Below, piece by piece: positions 8,165-17,417 of a stretch of DNA of 32,059 nucleotides. Below the pieces are notes generated by a model. The model worked only from the letters and a program-made list of their open reading frames with translations. It ran no database searches and was not told the DNA's origin. Position numbers and translations under genes: made by a program. The DNA is from an uncultured Lentisphaerota bacterium (GTDB lineage: Bacteria; Verrucomicrobiota; Kiritimatiellia; CAIQIC01). Position 1 is the first letter of the stretch. Each line of letters starts with the position of its first letter. Where the stretch lies: positions 1 through 32,059 of the forward strand of contig CAIWHP010000262.1 of assembly GCA_903912445.1 (NCBI GenBank). The letters run 5' to 3'.

Positions 8165-10285
8165 ATGAGTAACCTGCGATCTGATTCTCTGAGACTGGCC
8201 ATTCTTGTCGCGGCCGTCGCCTTGCTTTTTCCAATGCTTGGAAAAAGTCAGGGTTCCGGTTTCCAGCCGAACGGAGCGAGACAGGCTGCCCTTGGCAGCC
8301 AATCCCTGGAAAAGAAGCAGCCCAACATTGTCGTCATCCTGACCGATGACCTCGGCTTCTCGGACATCGGCTGCTATGGCTCCGAGATTGCGACGCCGAA
8401 TCTCGACAAGCTGGCCAAGGAGGGCGTGCGCTTCACTCAGTTCTACAACACGGCGAAGTGCCACTCGTCGCGCGTCAGTTTGATGGCGGGCCGCTGGTGC
8501 CGGCAGGCGGGCAACACGACGTTGCATGGTGCGGTGACGGTGCCGGAGGTGCTCGGTGGCGCGGGCTACTTCACGGCGATGACGGGCAAGTGGCATCTGG
8601 ACCAGCAGCCGACCGACTTTGGGTTCCAGCGCTACTTTGGTCATCTCTCCGGCGCGACGAGCTATTACAAAGGCGACAACACTTTTCGCCTCAACGGCCA
8701 TTCGTGGAGCGTGCCGGACAAGGGTTTCTATACCACCGTGGCCAATGTGGATTTTGCGCTGAAGTTTCTGAACGACGCGCGCGCGACAAAACAGCCGTGG
8801 TTCCTCTACATCGCTTTCAACGCGCCGCACGGCGCGCTCCAGCCGCTGGAGGCCGACTACAGGAAATATCTGGGCAAGTATGACGCCGGCTGGGATGTGA
8901 TGCGCGCCGCGCGCGTGGCGAAGCAGAAGGAGTTGGGCCTGTTCGGCGCGGGCGTCGAGCCGAGCCCGCGGCCGGAGCACATCCCGGCGTGGGACGCGCT
9001 GACGCCGGAGCTGCGTGCGTGGGAGGCGCGGCGCATGGCGGCCTACGCGGGGTTGATCGATCGCGTGGACCAGGAACTGGGCCGGCTCTTCGCCGATCTG
9101 CAAAAGCACGGCGAGTTCGAGAACACGCTGGTCATCTTCCTCTCCGACAACGGCGCGTGTCCCTACGACCGCCGCACGGTTGGGCGGGAGTTGGAGCCCT
9201 ATGATCCCAACTCGTCGTGGAGCGACAGCACCGGCTGGGCATGGGCGCGCAATGCGCCGTTCCGCTACTACAAGCAGAACCAGTTCGAGGGCGGCATCGC
9301 GACGCCGGCGATTTTCCATTGGCCCGCCGGGCTGAAGACCAAACCCGGCGCGCTCGTGGACTCGCCCGCGCATTTGGTGGATGTGCTGCCGACGCTCGCG
9401 GAGATCAGCGGCGCGAAAATTCCCGCGACGTGGCCGGGCCGCGAACCCTCGCCGCTTGCCGGCATCTCGCTCAAGCCAATTTTCGACGGCCAGTCTGTCA
9501 CTTCGCGTCCGCCGATCCATCTGCTGTTCAGCAGCGACCGCGGCCTGCGCGATGGTGACTGGAAACTGGTCAGTTTTCAGAGCGAGCCATGGGAACTCTA
9601 TAACCTCGCGCAGGATCGCACCGAGTTGCACAACGTCGCCGCGCAGCATCCGGCCATAGTGCAGAGGATGGTGCAGCAATGGACCGAGATGGCGAAGAAC
9701 GTGCTCCACGCGCCGGCCAAGGAGTACAGCCCGGTGGCCAAGACACCCGCGCTGCCGCACAAGCATGGACAATGGACCGACTACGCAGCGCTCGACGCCA
9801 GTTCCGCGCGCCACGATGCGGCGAAGCAGAAGAAGCGCGCCAAGAGAACCGAGGCGAAGGCGGATGCTCCGCGTAGTACTGGCAGCGGCATCCGTGCCCG
9901 GGTGGATACCAAGCTGACCATCGAGGGCGGCGAACTCGTACTCGCGTGCAGCGGCAATGATTCCGGGCTGGCTTTCGATGCGCTGCCCGATATCAAGGCG
10001 AACGGTCCCTATCAACTGACTTTCAGTGTGAAGAGCCAGGCTGGAGGCAGCGGCGAAATCTTCTGGACCACCGATCCCAAGCTCAAGCTGACCCAGGGGA
10101 AGCAGCAGGCGTTCGACGTGCGCCACGATGACCAGTGGCAGCAGATTACCCTGAAGATAGGCACGGCGGATAAGTTGCACGCGCTGCGGCTCGATCCCTG
10201 TTCCGCCCCTGGCGCGGTGCGCATCAAGGAACTCAAACTGCTCGACGCCGCGGGCCAGGTGTTGCACGCTTGGCCGACGCACTGA
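8165..10285 (+). CDS. Family S1 sulfatase with C-terminal beta-sandwich extension
   Basis: 706 residues from ATG 8165 (GAAGAAG upstream); ATG 8126, with GAGGCGGA before it, is an in-frame alternative adding 13 residues. The leader MSNLRSDSLRLAILVAAVALLF runs straight into palindrome-derived LFPMLGKSQGSGFQ and a 36-bp insert. The sulfatase domain has PNIVVILTDDLGFSD, C99 in CHSSR (codon 8459), TGKWHLD, FNAPHGALQP and FLSDNGA. The third motif position is Ser where most S1 enzymes have Pro or Ala. After about residue 530 comes a basic linker (KQKKRAKRTEAKAD) and a roughly 130-residue beta-rich domain that looks carbohydrate-binding-like (YQLTFSVKSQAGGSGEIFWTT, VRIKELKLLDAAG). Binding is inferred. 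It follows another sulfatase, so the two probably act on different sulfate positions of one glycan. Confidence 0.9.
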   Translation: MSNLRSDSLRLAILVAAVALLFPMLGKSQGSGFQPNGARQAALGSQSLEKKQPNIVVILTDDLGFSDIGCYGSEIATPNLDKLAKEGVRFTQFYNTAKCHSSRVSLMAGRWCRQAGNTTLHGAVTVPEVLGGAGYFTAMTGKWHLDQQPTDFGFQRYFGHLSGATSYYKGDNTFRLNGHSWSVPDKGFYTTVANVDFALKFLNDARATKQPWFLYIAFNAPHGALQPLEADYRKYLGKYDAGWDVMRAARVAKQKELGLFGAGVEPSPRPEHIPAWDALTPELRAWEARRMAAYAGLIDRVDQELGRLFADLQKHGEFENTLVIFLSDNGACPYDRRTVGRELEPYDPNSSWSDSTGWAWARNAPFRYYKQNQFEGGIATPAIFHWPAGLKTKPGALVDSPAHLVDVLPTLAEISGAKIPATWPGREPSPLAGISLKPIFDGQSVTSRPPIHLLFSSDRGLRDGDWKLVSFQSEPWELYNLAQDRTELHNVAAQHPAIVQRMVQQWTEMAKNVLHAPAKEYSPVAKTPALPHKHGQWTDYAALDASSARHDAAKQKKRAKRTEAKADAPRSTGSGIRARVDTKLTIEGGELVLACSGNDSGLAFDALPDIKANGPYQLTFSVKSQAGGSGEIFWTTDPKLKLTQGKQQAFDVRHDDQWQQITLKIGTADKLHALRLDPCSAPGAVRIKELKLLDAAGQVLHAWPTH
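8226..8314. repeat. Paired palindromic element, unit D, right half split by a 36-bp insert
   Basis: Left palindrome 8226-8246 (centre about 8236). The right palindrome starts TTTCC at 8260-8264 and resumes AATCCCTGGAAAAG at 8301-8314; between lie 36 bp (8265-8300). Without the insert the centres would be 32 bp apart. The insert ends in a perfect 7-bp stem, GGCTGCC-CTT-GGCAGCC (8284-8300). Confidence 0.85.
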
Positions 10286-10357
10286 AAACTGAAATGACAG
10301 CCGATGGGCAGCGCGGACCCGTCTTGCCGCTTCGGCCCTGACGAAAGAGAGAAAAAC

Positions 10358-13300
10358 ATGATGCTGAAAAAAATACTGGGAACCGGTTTGCTTGTCGGTT
10401 TGACAGGGTGCGCTTTCTTGGCGCAGGACGCCAGGCAGACCTCAGGGGAAGCTTCAACACCAGAAGCGTTCCAAGGAGGGGTCGATCATTTTGAACAGGC
10501 CGCCTTCCGGACGCCCGCCAACACCTATCGCTCGGTGCCTTTCTATTCGCTGAACGATGACCTCAACCCGGCCGAGGTGGATCGACAACTCCACCTGTTC
10601 AAAGAAGGTGGGTTTGGCGGCACGTTCCTGCACAGCCGCATCGGCCTGCTCACCGAGTACTTGAGCGAAACGTGGTTCAACGTCATGGCCGCAGGTGTGA
10701 AGAGCTCTCAGGAACTCGGTATTGATGCCTGGTTCTACGACGAGGACAAATGGCCCAGCGGTTTTGCGGGCGGTATCGTGCCGCTCAAGAACCCGGCCTT
10801 TCAGGCGCGCTCGCTCCTGCGTGTGAAGAAAGACCAAACCATCAAAGTGCCGGACACGGTGCTGTTCGAGGATGCAGCCCATAAGTACGTCTGCCACGTG
10901 AATCCCTTGGGTGATGCGTGGTTCAACGGCACTTCCTGGGTGGACTTGATGAATCCCGACATGGTCAAGGCGTTCATTGATTGCAGTTATGTGCCCTACG
11001 TGCAAAAGTTCGCCGGCCAGCCGCATGTGCTCGGCATTTTCACCGACGAACCGCAGATCAGCCCGCGCCCGAAAATTGACCATCAGGGGGCCGTCAGTTT
11101 CTCGCCGGTCATCCCCGCGGCCTTCAAGGCGCGCACGGGTTATGACCTTGCTCCCAACCTGCCGTCGCTCTTTGCCGAAGTTGGTGAGTGGCGCAAGGTG
11201 CGGCTGGATTACTATCGGACGGTCGCCGCCTGCTTCGAACAAGCCTTCAGCAAACAGATCGGTGACTATTGTGCCACCAACCGGTTCGTCTGGACCGGCC
11301 ACTATAACGGCGAGGACGCGCCCGTGATCAACATGCGGAACGAGGGCAACCTCATGCAGCAGTTGCGCCACATGCAGATGCCGGGCATTGACGCGCTCGG
11401 CCTGCACTACAACACGATCCACTGCGGCAAAGTTATGACCTCCGTCGCCAACCAATACGGGCGGACGCGCCGCTTGAGCGAGCTCTTCGGCATCAGCGGC
11501 CACAATATGACCTTCGAGGACCGCATGTGGATCACGAGTTGGCATACGTTGATGGGCATAAACTTCATGTGCCCGCACCTGTCCCTCTACAGTATGAAGG
11601 GCGAGCGCAAACGCGACTATCCGCCGACCATCAGCTATCAACAGCCCTATTGGCGCTACAACAAGAGCTTCGAGGATTACTCGGCGCGGCTGTGCTATTT
11701 CGCGACCGCGGGGCAATCCACGCCTGAAATCTGTGTGCTTAGCCCCATCGAATCGGACTACATCGAGGAGGCCCAGAAGCTTTCCAGCAAACGCGACGCG
11801 GCCTTGGCCCAACTGCTCGGCACCCTCATGCGTACCCACCGCAATTTCGATCTGGGCGATGAACAGATCATTTCCGAAATCGGTGTCGCCAAGAATGGGC
11901 GTTTCGAAATCGGCAAGATGGCCTATCGTATCGTGGTGGTGCCGCAGTTGCTGACCATCCGCGCCTCGACACTTGCGCGCCTCAAAGCTTTTGCCGCGCA
12001 AGGTGGTGTCGTCTTGGTTGCCGAGGAGTATCCCACGCTCGTGGATGGCGCCGAAAACGCCGCTGAGCTGGCGGCGCTCAAGAGCTATGCGTCGCTGGTG
12101 AAGGGCGACGGCTGGCTCGACGTGTTGAACAGGAAAGTGCCACCGGCCTTTACGCTCTCCGGTGCAAAGAACGAAGAGGTCTGGACGCATCTGCGCACGG
12201 TCGAAAACGGCACGACGCTGCAACTTTCGAACACGTCCCGGCGCGAAAACCGTGCGCTGATGCTTCGGATCGGCGACCGCACCGCCGCTGTTGCGCTCTG
12301 GAATCCAGTCAATGGCCAGTGTCTGCGGCTGAAACCCGAAGCCGACGGCGCCTACGCTCTCGACTTCGCGCCTGCGCAGACCTGGATCGTCACCCTCGGC
12401 CCGGTCTCCTCCCAAGCGCAATGCGACGGCAGCTACGCGCAGTCCGGTGCACGGCGTGAGGTCCTGAAGCTCGAGGGTCCGTGGCAAGGCAAGCGCGTGG
12501 ACCCGAACGCCCTCACCCTCGACTATGCCCGCTACTCCAAGGATGGCGGCGCGACGTGGAGCGCGCCGGAGCCGGTGCTCGCCATCTATGACCGGTTTGC
12601 GAAGAACACCCCTTATAAGGGCGAGCTCAAACTCAAGTTCGAGGCCGAAATCACCGACGTGCCCGCCGCCTGCAAACTTGTGGTCGAGCAACCGGAGATG
12701 TACACGGCGATCACCGTCAATGGCCACCCGGTGGTGTTCAACAGCAAGGATTTCTATACCTGCTTCACCTTCCGCGCCCAGCCGATCAGCAGCCTGCTCA
12801 AAGCCGGGCGCAATGAGATCATCCTCTCGCTGAACTACGTATCCGCCATCCCGGCGAGCTTGAATGCGCGCATTCGCTATGGCACGGAGATCGAGAGCAT
12901 CTATCTGGTCGGCGACTTCGCCGTGAAACCCGTGATCGCCGATAAGCCGCTGACCACGACCTATCGCAACCGGGAAGGTGTGCTGGGGCCCAAGCCGATC
13001 CACAGTTTCAAGCGCTTCGCCCTCACGCAGGAGACCCACAGCTTCAGCGGTGATCTTGTGCCGCAGGGCTATCCCTTCTATGCGGGTGAATTCCAGCTCG
13101 ACAGCACGTTCGAACTGAATACGGTCGAGGCGGGCCGGAAATATCTGCTCACCTTCCCCGCCTTCGAGGCCGTGGTGCTCAAGGTGACGGTCAACGGGAA
13201 AACCTGTCCGCCGATCGTGGCCAGCCCGTGGGAAACCGACGTGACCGCCGCGCTCAAACCGGGCAAGAACACGGTGCGCATCTCGCTCACCAACAGCCTG

Positions 13301-13519
13301 CGCAACCTGATGGGGCCTCACCATCACAAGGGCGGCGAGCATACGGCGGTGGGCCCGGCGGTTTTCCGCGCCAATAATGGTTGGCCCAACCACGAGCCGG
13401 GCGAGGCCGATTGGTTTGACGCGCGCCTCGGCGGCCATGCCAAGGCGTGGCGCGACGATTACTACATGATTCCGTTTGGCCTTTTGCAGTCACCGGTGCT
13501 TGAACAACAGGCTTTATAA
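10358..13519 (+). CDS. GH106-like glycoside hydrolase, lipoprotein
   Basis: 1,053 residues from ATG 10358 (AAAGAGAG upstream; ATG 10361 also possible). The leader MMLKKILGTGLLVGLTGC has an LTGC lipobox, so the protein is probably anchored in the membrane. The N-terminal barrel shows NDDLNPAEVDRQLHLFKEGG, FLHSRIGLLTEYLSETWF, WFYDEDKWPSGFAGG (E129) and GIFTDEP (E231), a pattern I associate with GH106-related proteins. HYNTIHCGKVM and GHNMTFEDRMWITSWHTLMG follow. A Rossmann-like segment around residues 460-580 (STPEICVLSPIES, YRIVVVPQLLTI, AAQGGVVLVAEEYP) and C-terminal beta-sandwiches complete it; the gene at 18653 has the same order. Probable role: cleaving L-rhamnoside or related linkages. 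Substrate unproven. Its stop overlaps the ATG of a short Tat-leader remnant (TAATG). Confidence 0.78.
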   Translation: MMLKKILGTGLLVGLTGCAFLAQDARQTSGEASTPEAFQGGVDHFEQAAFRTPANTYRSVPFYSLNDDLNPAEVDRQLHLFKEGGFGGTFLHSRIGLLTEYLSETWFNVMAAGVKSSQELGIDAWFYDEDKWPSGFAGGIVPLKNPAFQARSLLRVKKDQTIKVPDTVLFEDAAHKYVCHVNPLGDAWFNGTSWVDLMNPDMVKAFIDCSYVPYVQKFAGQPHVLGIFTDEPQISPRPKIDHQGAVSFSPVIPAAFKARTGYDLAPNLPSLFAEVGEWRKVRLDYYRTVAACFEQAFSKQIGDYCATNRFVWTGHYNGEDAPVINMRNEGNLMQQLRHMQMPGIDALGLHYNTIHCGKVMTSVANQYGRTRRLSELFGISGHNMTFEDRMWITSWHTLMGINFMCPHLSLYSMKGERKRDYPPTISYQQPYWRYNKSFEDYSARLCYFATAGQSTPEICVLSPIESDYIEEAQKLSSKRDAALAQLLGTLMRTHRNFDLGDEQIISEIGVAKNGRFEIGKMAYRIVVVPQLLTIRASTLARLKAFAAQGGVVLVAEEYPTLVDGAENAAELAALKSYASLVKGDGWLDVLNRKVPPAFTLSGAKNEEVWTHLRTVENGTTLQLSNTSRRENRALMLRIGDRTAAVALWNPVNGQCLRLKPEADGAYALDFAPAQTWIVTLGPVSSQAQCDGSYAQSGARREVLKLEGPWQGKRVDPNALTLDYARYSKDGGATWSAPEPVLAIYDRFAKNTPYKGELKLKFEAEITDVPAACKLVVEQPEMYTAITVNGHPVVFNSKDFYTCFTFRAQPISSLLKAGRNEIILSLNYVSAIPASLNARIRYGTEIESIYLVGDFAVKPVIADKPLTTTYRNREGVLGPKPIHSFKRFALTQETHSFSGDLVPQGYPFYAGEFQLDSTFELNTVEAGRKYLLTFPAFEAVVLKVTVNGKTCPPIVASPWETDVTAALKPGKNTVRISLTNSLRNLMGPHHHKGGEHTAVGPAVFRANNGWPNHEPGEADWFDARLGGHAKAWRDDYYMIPFGLLQSPVLEQQAL

Positions 13520-13617
13520 TGGCAGGGAAGACGAATACACGACGTGACTTTCTGACGCTGGCGGCGGCGCGCGCGGTTGCTAGCCGTGCTCGACAAGCTG
13601 AACCCGGGCAGGGGTGA
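13519..13617 (+). pseudogene. Orphan Tat signal leader, 32 codons, probable remnant of a sulfatase or similar Tat-exported enzyme
   Basis: ATG 13519 overlaps the upstream stop (TAATG). The short frame reads MAGKTNTRRDFLTLAAARAV and then a few more residues to TGA 13615. TRRDFL followed by a hydrophobic stretch is the same type of leader as on the sulfatases at 16035, 25609, 27711 and 30864, but no enzyme follows; the next real gene starts at 13625 in another frame. The simplest reading is that the body of a Tat-exported gene was deleted and its start left behind. A small functional peptide cannot be excluded. Confidence 0.6.
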
Positions 13618-13624
13618 GGAAACT

Positions 13625-16038
13625 ATGAAAGCAAAACAAAGACTGTGCTTTGACGCCATCCTCTGCGCGATGGTGCTCATCAGTACCGGTCGAATGGTCT
13701 CGGCCGAAGCACCGCGTCAGGAGTTCCAATTCCTGCGCATTGGCGAGGTGCAGCCGCGCGGTTGGCTGCTCGACCAGATCCTCATGGACGCGACCAATGG
13801 TTACGGGCGCGTGCTGGAGCAGTTGACCGAGCGCATCGAGCTGACAGTCTTCGATGTCGCCACGAAAACAGGACTGGTCAAGCCGAAGCTCGGTGAGGTC
13901 TGGTGGAACGGCGAGACCACGGGCAACTGGCTCGATGGTCTGATCCGCACGGCGTATCTCTCTGGCGACGCCGTGGCCATACGTCAGGTGGATGAGCTGG
14001 TCGCGCGTATCCTCGCGATGCAGGAACCCGAGGCTACCTGGGCACCTATCCAAAGGCGCTGCGCTTCGAGTCGCCGGTGACCGCGAAGAACGGCGAACTG
14101 TGGTCGCAGACCTGTCTGTTCCGCGGGCTGCTCGCCTACCACGAGCTGACCGGTCGGCGCGATGTGCTCGACGCCGTCGGGCGCGCGGCGAAACTGATGC
14201 TTTCGCAGTACAGCCCAGCCCGGCCGTATTGGAAAGAGGGCAGTGTGGGCGGCGGCGGTGGGCCGGGCCACGACCTCATGTTCGTGGATATCTGCGAGTG
14301 GCTCTACCGGCTCACCGGCGACAAGAGTTACGTCGTCTTTGCGCAGTTCCTTTATGACGGCTACAGCGAGCTGGTTGATCTGCGCGAATTCGATATCCAG
14401 GTGCGCCGGCTGTCGGACATGAGCCAGCTTTTCGCCGGCCACGGCGCGCATGTGATGGAACACCTGCGTGTGCCGCTCTTCGTGCGCTATGCGACCGGAG
14501 ACGAGAAATACCGTGTGGCGGCGGAAAACATTTTTCCGAAAACGGCGCGGCATCTTTCGGCCGGCGGCGCGTGTATCAGCGACGAAGGCGTGGGTCAGCG
14601 TCCCGGCAGCCCGTATATCGGCTGCGAATACTGCACGATGCTGGAGCTGCTCCACAGCCTCCAGTCCGGCGTCGAAAAAGCCGGCCGCGCATCGCTCGGC
14701 GACTGGATTGAGGTGCTCGCGTTCAACGCCGCCGAGGGTGCGCGGCAACGCGATGGCCGGGCGATCCAGTATTGCACCGTGGATAACCAGTTCTCGGCCG
14801 CGGTTAAGGATGTCCACCGGCGCGGGAAACTTTCGCCGACGCACGAGGATGTCGCGGTCTGCTGCCCGGTGACGGCGCTGAAGTTCTTCCCTTACTTCGT
14901 AAACGAGCTGTGGATGAAGACTGCGGCGGGCGACGGCCTCGTGGCGGTGAGCTACGCACCGAATGATCTCATGACCAAGATCAACGGCGTGAACGTGCGC
15001 ATTCAAACCGAGACCAGCTATCCGTTCGAGGACGAGGTGCGGATGCTCGTCACGCCGGAGAAACCGCTCATGTGCTCCATCCGCCTGCGCGTGCCCGGCT
15101 GGGCGGGCGGCATGAAGATCGTCGCGCCCGGCGCGAGCGTGATCGAAACCGCCGGCTGGCGCGTGGTCACCAAAGAGTGGAACGCGGGCGACCGCATCAC
15201 GCTATCGTTCCAGCCGGAGATCGAGCGCAAGACGATGGCGAACGGCGAAAGCTATTTGCAGCGCGGCCCGCTGGTCTACGCGCTGCCGCTGGCCGCCGAA
15301 AGCAAGCAGATCAAGACCTATCCCGTCGCCAGCTTCGGCGATTTTGAACTCACACCGCTGACCGGCTCGCAGTGGAATTACGCACTGGAAGAGCAGGGCG
15401 GGGCCTTTGGGTTCACGCGTACCGCCGCGCAAGGTAATCCGTGGACCACTTCGCCGGTGCGGCTGAAGGGGAATCTAATCAACATCAAGTCCGGCCAGAG
15501 CGAGTCGGTGGAACTGGTGCCGATGGGCGCGAGCCTGCTGCGGCGCGTGGCGTTCCCGGACATGAAGGCGATCCGCGCCGTCGCCGCGCAGGCGGAAATA
15601 TTAAAAGGCACGTTGAATCTCGCGCGACAAGCGAAGGTGACCGCCTCCACCTCAGCGAAGGGCTACACGCCGCAGGCGGTTGCGGATGGCGTCGTGGAAG
15701 GCTTTCCCGAAAATCTCGCCGCCGAATGGGCGAGCAACCGCGAAACGGTGGGCGCGAAGGTGAAGTTGACATGGGACAAACCGGTGACGGCCGGATGCGT
15801 GTGGCTGTTTGATCGGCCGAATCCTGCCGACCACGTGGTCGCCGCCAAAATTAATTTCAGCGATGGCTCCAATGAGACGGTGGGCGAGTTGCCCAACGAT
15901 GGCGCGACGCCATGCAAGCTGAACTTCGCCGCGAAGAACATCACGTGGATGGAAGTCACCATCACCAAGGTCGGAGCGAAAACCCATAACTCCGGGTTTG
16001 CGGAAATCGCCGTGTTTGGCAAGGAGCCCACGCCATGA
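13625..16038 (+). CDS. GH127 (DUF1680) beta-L-arabinofuranosidase-like protein with C-terminal discoidin-like domain, interrupted by a frameshift near 14030
   Basis: Start ATG 13625 (GAGGAA upstream), Sec leader to VSAEAP. The frame from 13625 runs through EVWWNGETTGNWLDG and AMQEPE, then goes out of frame and stops at 14078-14080. A second frame continues as GYLGTYPKALRFESPVTAKNGELW to TGA 16036. One missing base around 14030-14033 (AACCCGAGGCTACC) would join them as EP-(D/E)-GYLGTYP, the usual GH127 wording, giving about 804 residues. The zinc/catalytic set is present: CEYC (Glu 14626, Cys 14632) and VCCP (14860-14865). A roughly 140-residue F5/8-type-C/CBM32-like domain (LNLARQAKVTASTSAKGY...FAEIAVFG) ends the protein. 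It could be a real pseudogene or a base lost in sequencing. ATGA overlap with the next gene. Confidence 0.82.
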
Positions 16039-17411
16039 TCCTGCGCAGGGATTTTCTGAAGCTGACGGGACTCGGAGCGGTCGGGGCGTCACTTTTTCCA
16101 AGGCTTGGAAAAACAGCACCTGCCACTTTCCCCTTCGACTCCGCTCAGGACAGGCAATCCTTGGAAAACAAGTCGGCAAAGCGGCCCAACATCGTCTTCA
16201 TCCTCGCCGACGATCTCGGGTTCGAGGCGCTGGGCTGCTACGGTGGCGTGAACTACAAGGGGCTCGGACCGGTGAAGACGCCGCATCTCGATGCGCTCGC
16301 CAAGAGCGGGATGCTGTTCAAGTATTGCTTTGCCTGTCCCGTCTGCTCGCCGGCGCGCTCGGAGGTGCTCACCGGTAAATATAATTTCCGCACGGGCTTC
16401 CACGACATCGCTGGGCGCAACAACGCGACGCAGAGCCTGGACGCCAAGGCGCATCCGACGGTGGCGATGCAGCTGAAGGCCGCAGGCTATGTCACCGCCG
16501 TCGTCGGAAAGTGGCATCTGGGCCCGCCGGTGTCCATGCAGGAAATTCCGAAGAGCGCGACGGTGGACACGGACTATCCGCATCCGCGCGAGTGCGGGTT
16601 CGATCACCAGTGTATTCTCGGTGGCGCGCATCTCGAACGCTATGGCAAGCCGCAGGCGGGCGAGTATACGCCGGAGCTGATGCAGGAGTGGGCGCTGCGC
16701 TTCCTCGCGAGCCGCAAGGGTCAGGCTGCGCCGTTCTTCCTCTATTATGCCTCGCCGATTCCGCACGATCCGCTGCTGCCGACGCCGCTGAATCCCGATA
16801 TGGCGCCGGCGAAGGGCAGGGCGGGCAATCAAAAGAATTTCCCCTGTCTCGTGCAGTACCTCGATCAGCAGGTGGGCGAAATGGTGAGGAAACTCGACGA
16901 GCTGGGCCTGCGCAAGAACACGCTAGTCATGTTCTCCGGCGACAACGGCACGTGCGGGGTGGTCACCGAAATGCGCGACGGCCGCGAAGTCCGCGGCGGC
17001 AAGGGCTCGCTGCTCGACACCGGCTCGCGCGTACCGCTGCTGGCGAACTGGCCGGGTGTGATCCGCGCGGGCGCAAGCTACGAGGGGCTGGTGGATTTCT
17101 CCGATATCACGCCGACCTGCCTCGAAGTGGCGGGCGCGCAGGCGCTGGAAAAAATCGACGGCGTCAGCTTCGCGCCGCAACTGCGCGGCGAGCCAGGACG
17201 GCCGCGCGAGTGGGTGCATACGCTTTTCATGAATTGGTGTTTTGTCCGCGACGCCAAGTGGAAGCTGCGCGAAACCGGCAACCTCTATGACATCAGCAAC
17301 GCGCCCTATGAGGAAAAGTTGATCGCACCGGAGAGCGACACGCCGGCATCCAGGGCCGCGCGCGCCCGGTTGGGCGCGGTCATGCGCCGGTTGCATCCGC
17401 AGAAAACGTGA
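16035..17411 (+). CDS. Family S1 sulfatase, Tat-exported
   Basis: 458 residues; ATG overlaps the upstream TGA and AAGGAG lies nine bases before it. The Tat leader is MILRRDFLKLTGLGAVGASL. Right after it come translated repeat sequences: LFPRLGKT from the left palindrome, FPFDSAQDRQ from a 24-bp insert, and SLENK from the right half palindrome. Mature sulfatase marks are RPNIVFILADDLGFEALGCYG, C104 in CSPAR (codon 16344), GKWHLG, IPHDPLLPT and FSGDNGT. The length is typical for a compact S1 enzyme, with no extra domain. It follows a GH127 gene and precedes an esterase, which fits stepwise removal of sulfate and acetyl groups from the same glycan; the exact sulfate position is unknown. Confidence 0.92.
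   Translation: MILRRDFLKLTGLGAVGASLFPRLGKTAPATFPFDSAQDRQSLENKSAKRPNIVFILADDLGFEALGCYGGVNYKGLGPVKTPHLDALAKSGMLFKYCFACPVCSPARSEVLTGKYNFRTGFHDIAGRNNATQSLDAKAHPTVAMQLKAAGYVTAVVGKWHLGPPVSMQEIPKSATVDTDYPHPRECGFDHQCILGGAHLERYGKPQAGEYTPELMQEWALRFLASRKGQAAPFFLYYASPIPHDPLLPTPLNPDMAPAKGRAGNQKNFPCLVQYLDQQVGEMVRKLDELGLRKNTLVMFSGDNGTCGVVTEMRDGREVRGGKGSLLDTGSRVPLLANWPGVIRAGASYEGLVDFSDITPTCLEVAGAQALEKIDGVSFAPQLRGEPGRPREWVHTLFMNWCFVRDAKWKLRETGNLYDISNAPYEEKLIAPESDTPASRAARARLGAVMRRLHPQKT
16093..16168. repeat. Paired palindromic element, unit E, right half split by S element copy 2
   Basis: Left palindrome 16093-16113, perfect 10-bp arms around G16103. Right palindrome begins TTTCC at 16127-16131 and resumes AATCCTTGGAAAA at 16156-16168; 24 bp (16132-16155, core CGACTCCGCTCAGGACAGG) sit between. 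Removing them recreates TTTCCAATCCTTGGAAAA, matching the uninterrupted right copy of unit A except for one G, with centres 32 bp apart. Confidence 0.92.
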
Positions 17412-17417
17412 GGCCCT

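Noticed and set aside
10454-13438. Very long antisense open frames (for example 10454-13438, 19193-21799, 25552-27789, 8135-10282 on the minus strand)
   Set aside because: They mirror strong + strand enzyme genes, are rich in Arg/His/Val as expected of GC-rich shadows, and show no recognisable domain or leader.
14077-16038. Second half of the GH127 gene as a separate gene starting at 14077
   Set aside because: It lacks a leader and ribosome binding site, and the upstream part of the same domain is in the adjacent frame, so one frameshifted gene explains both.
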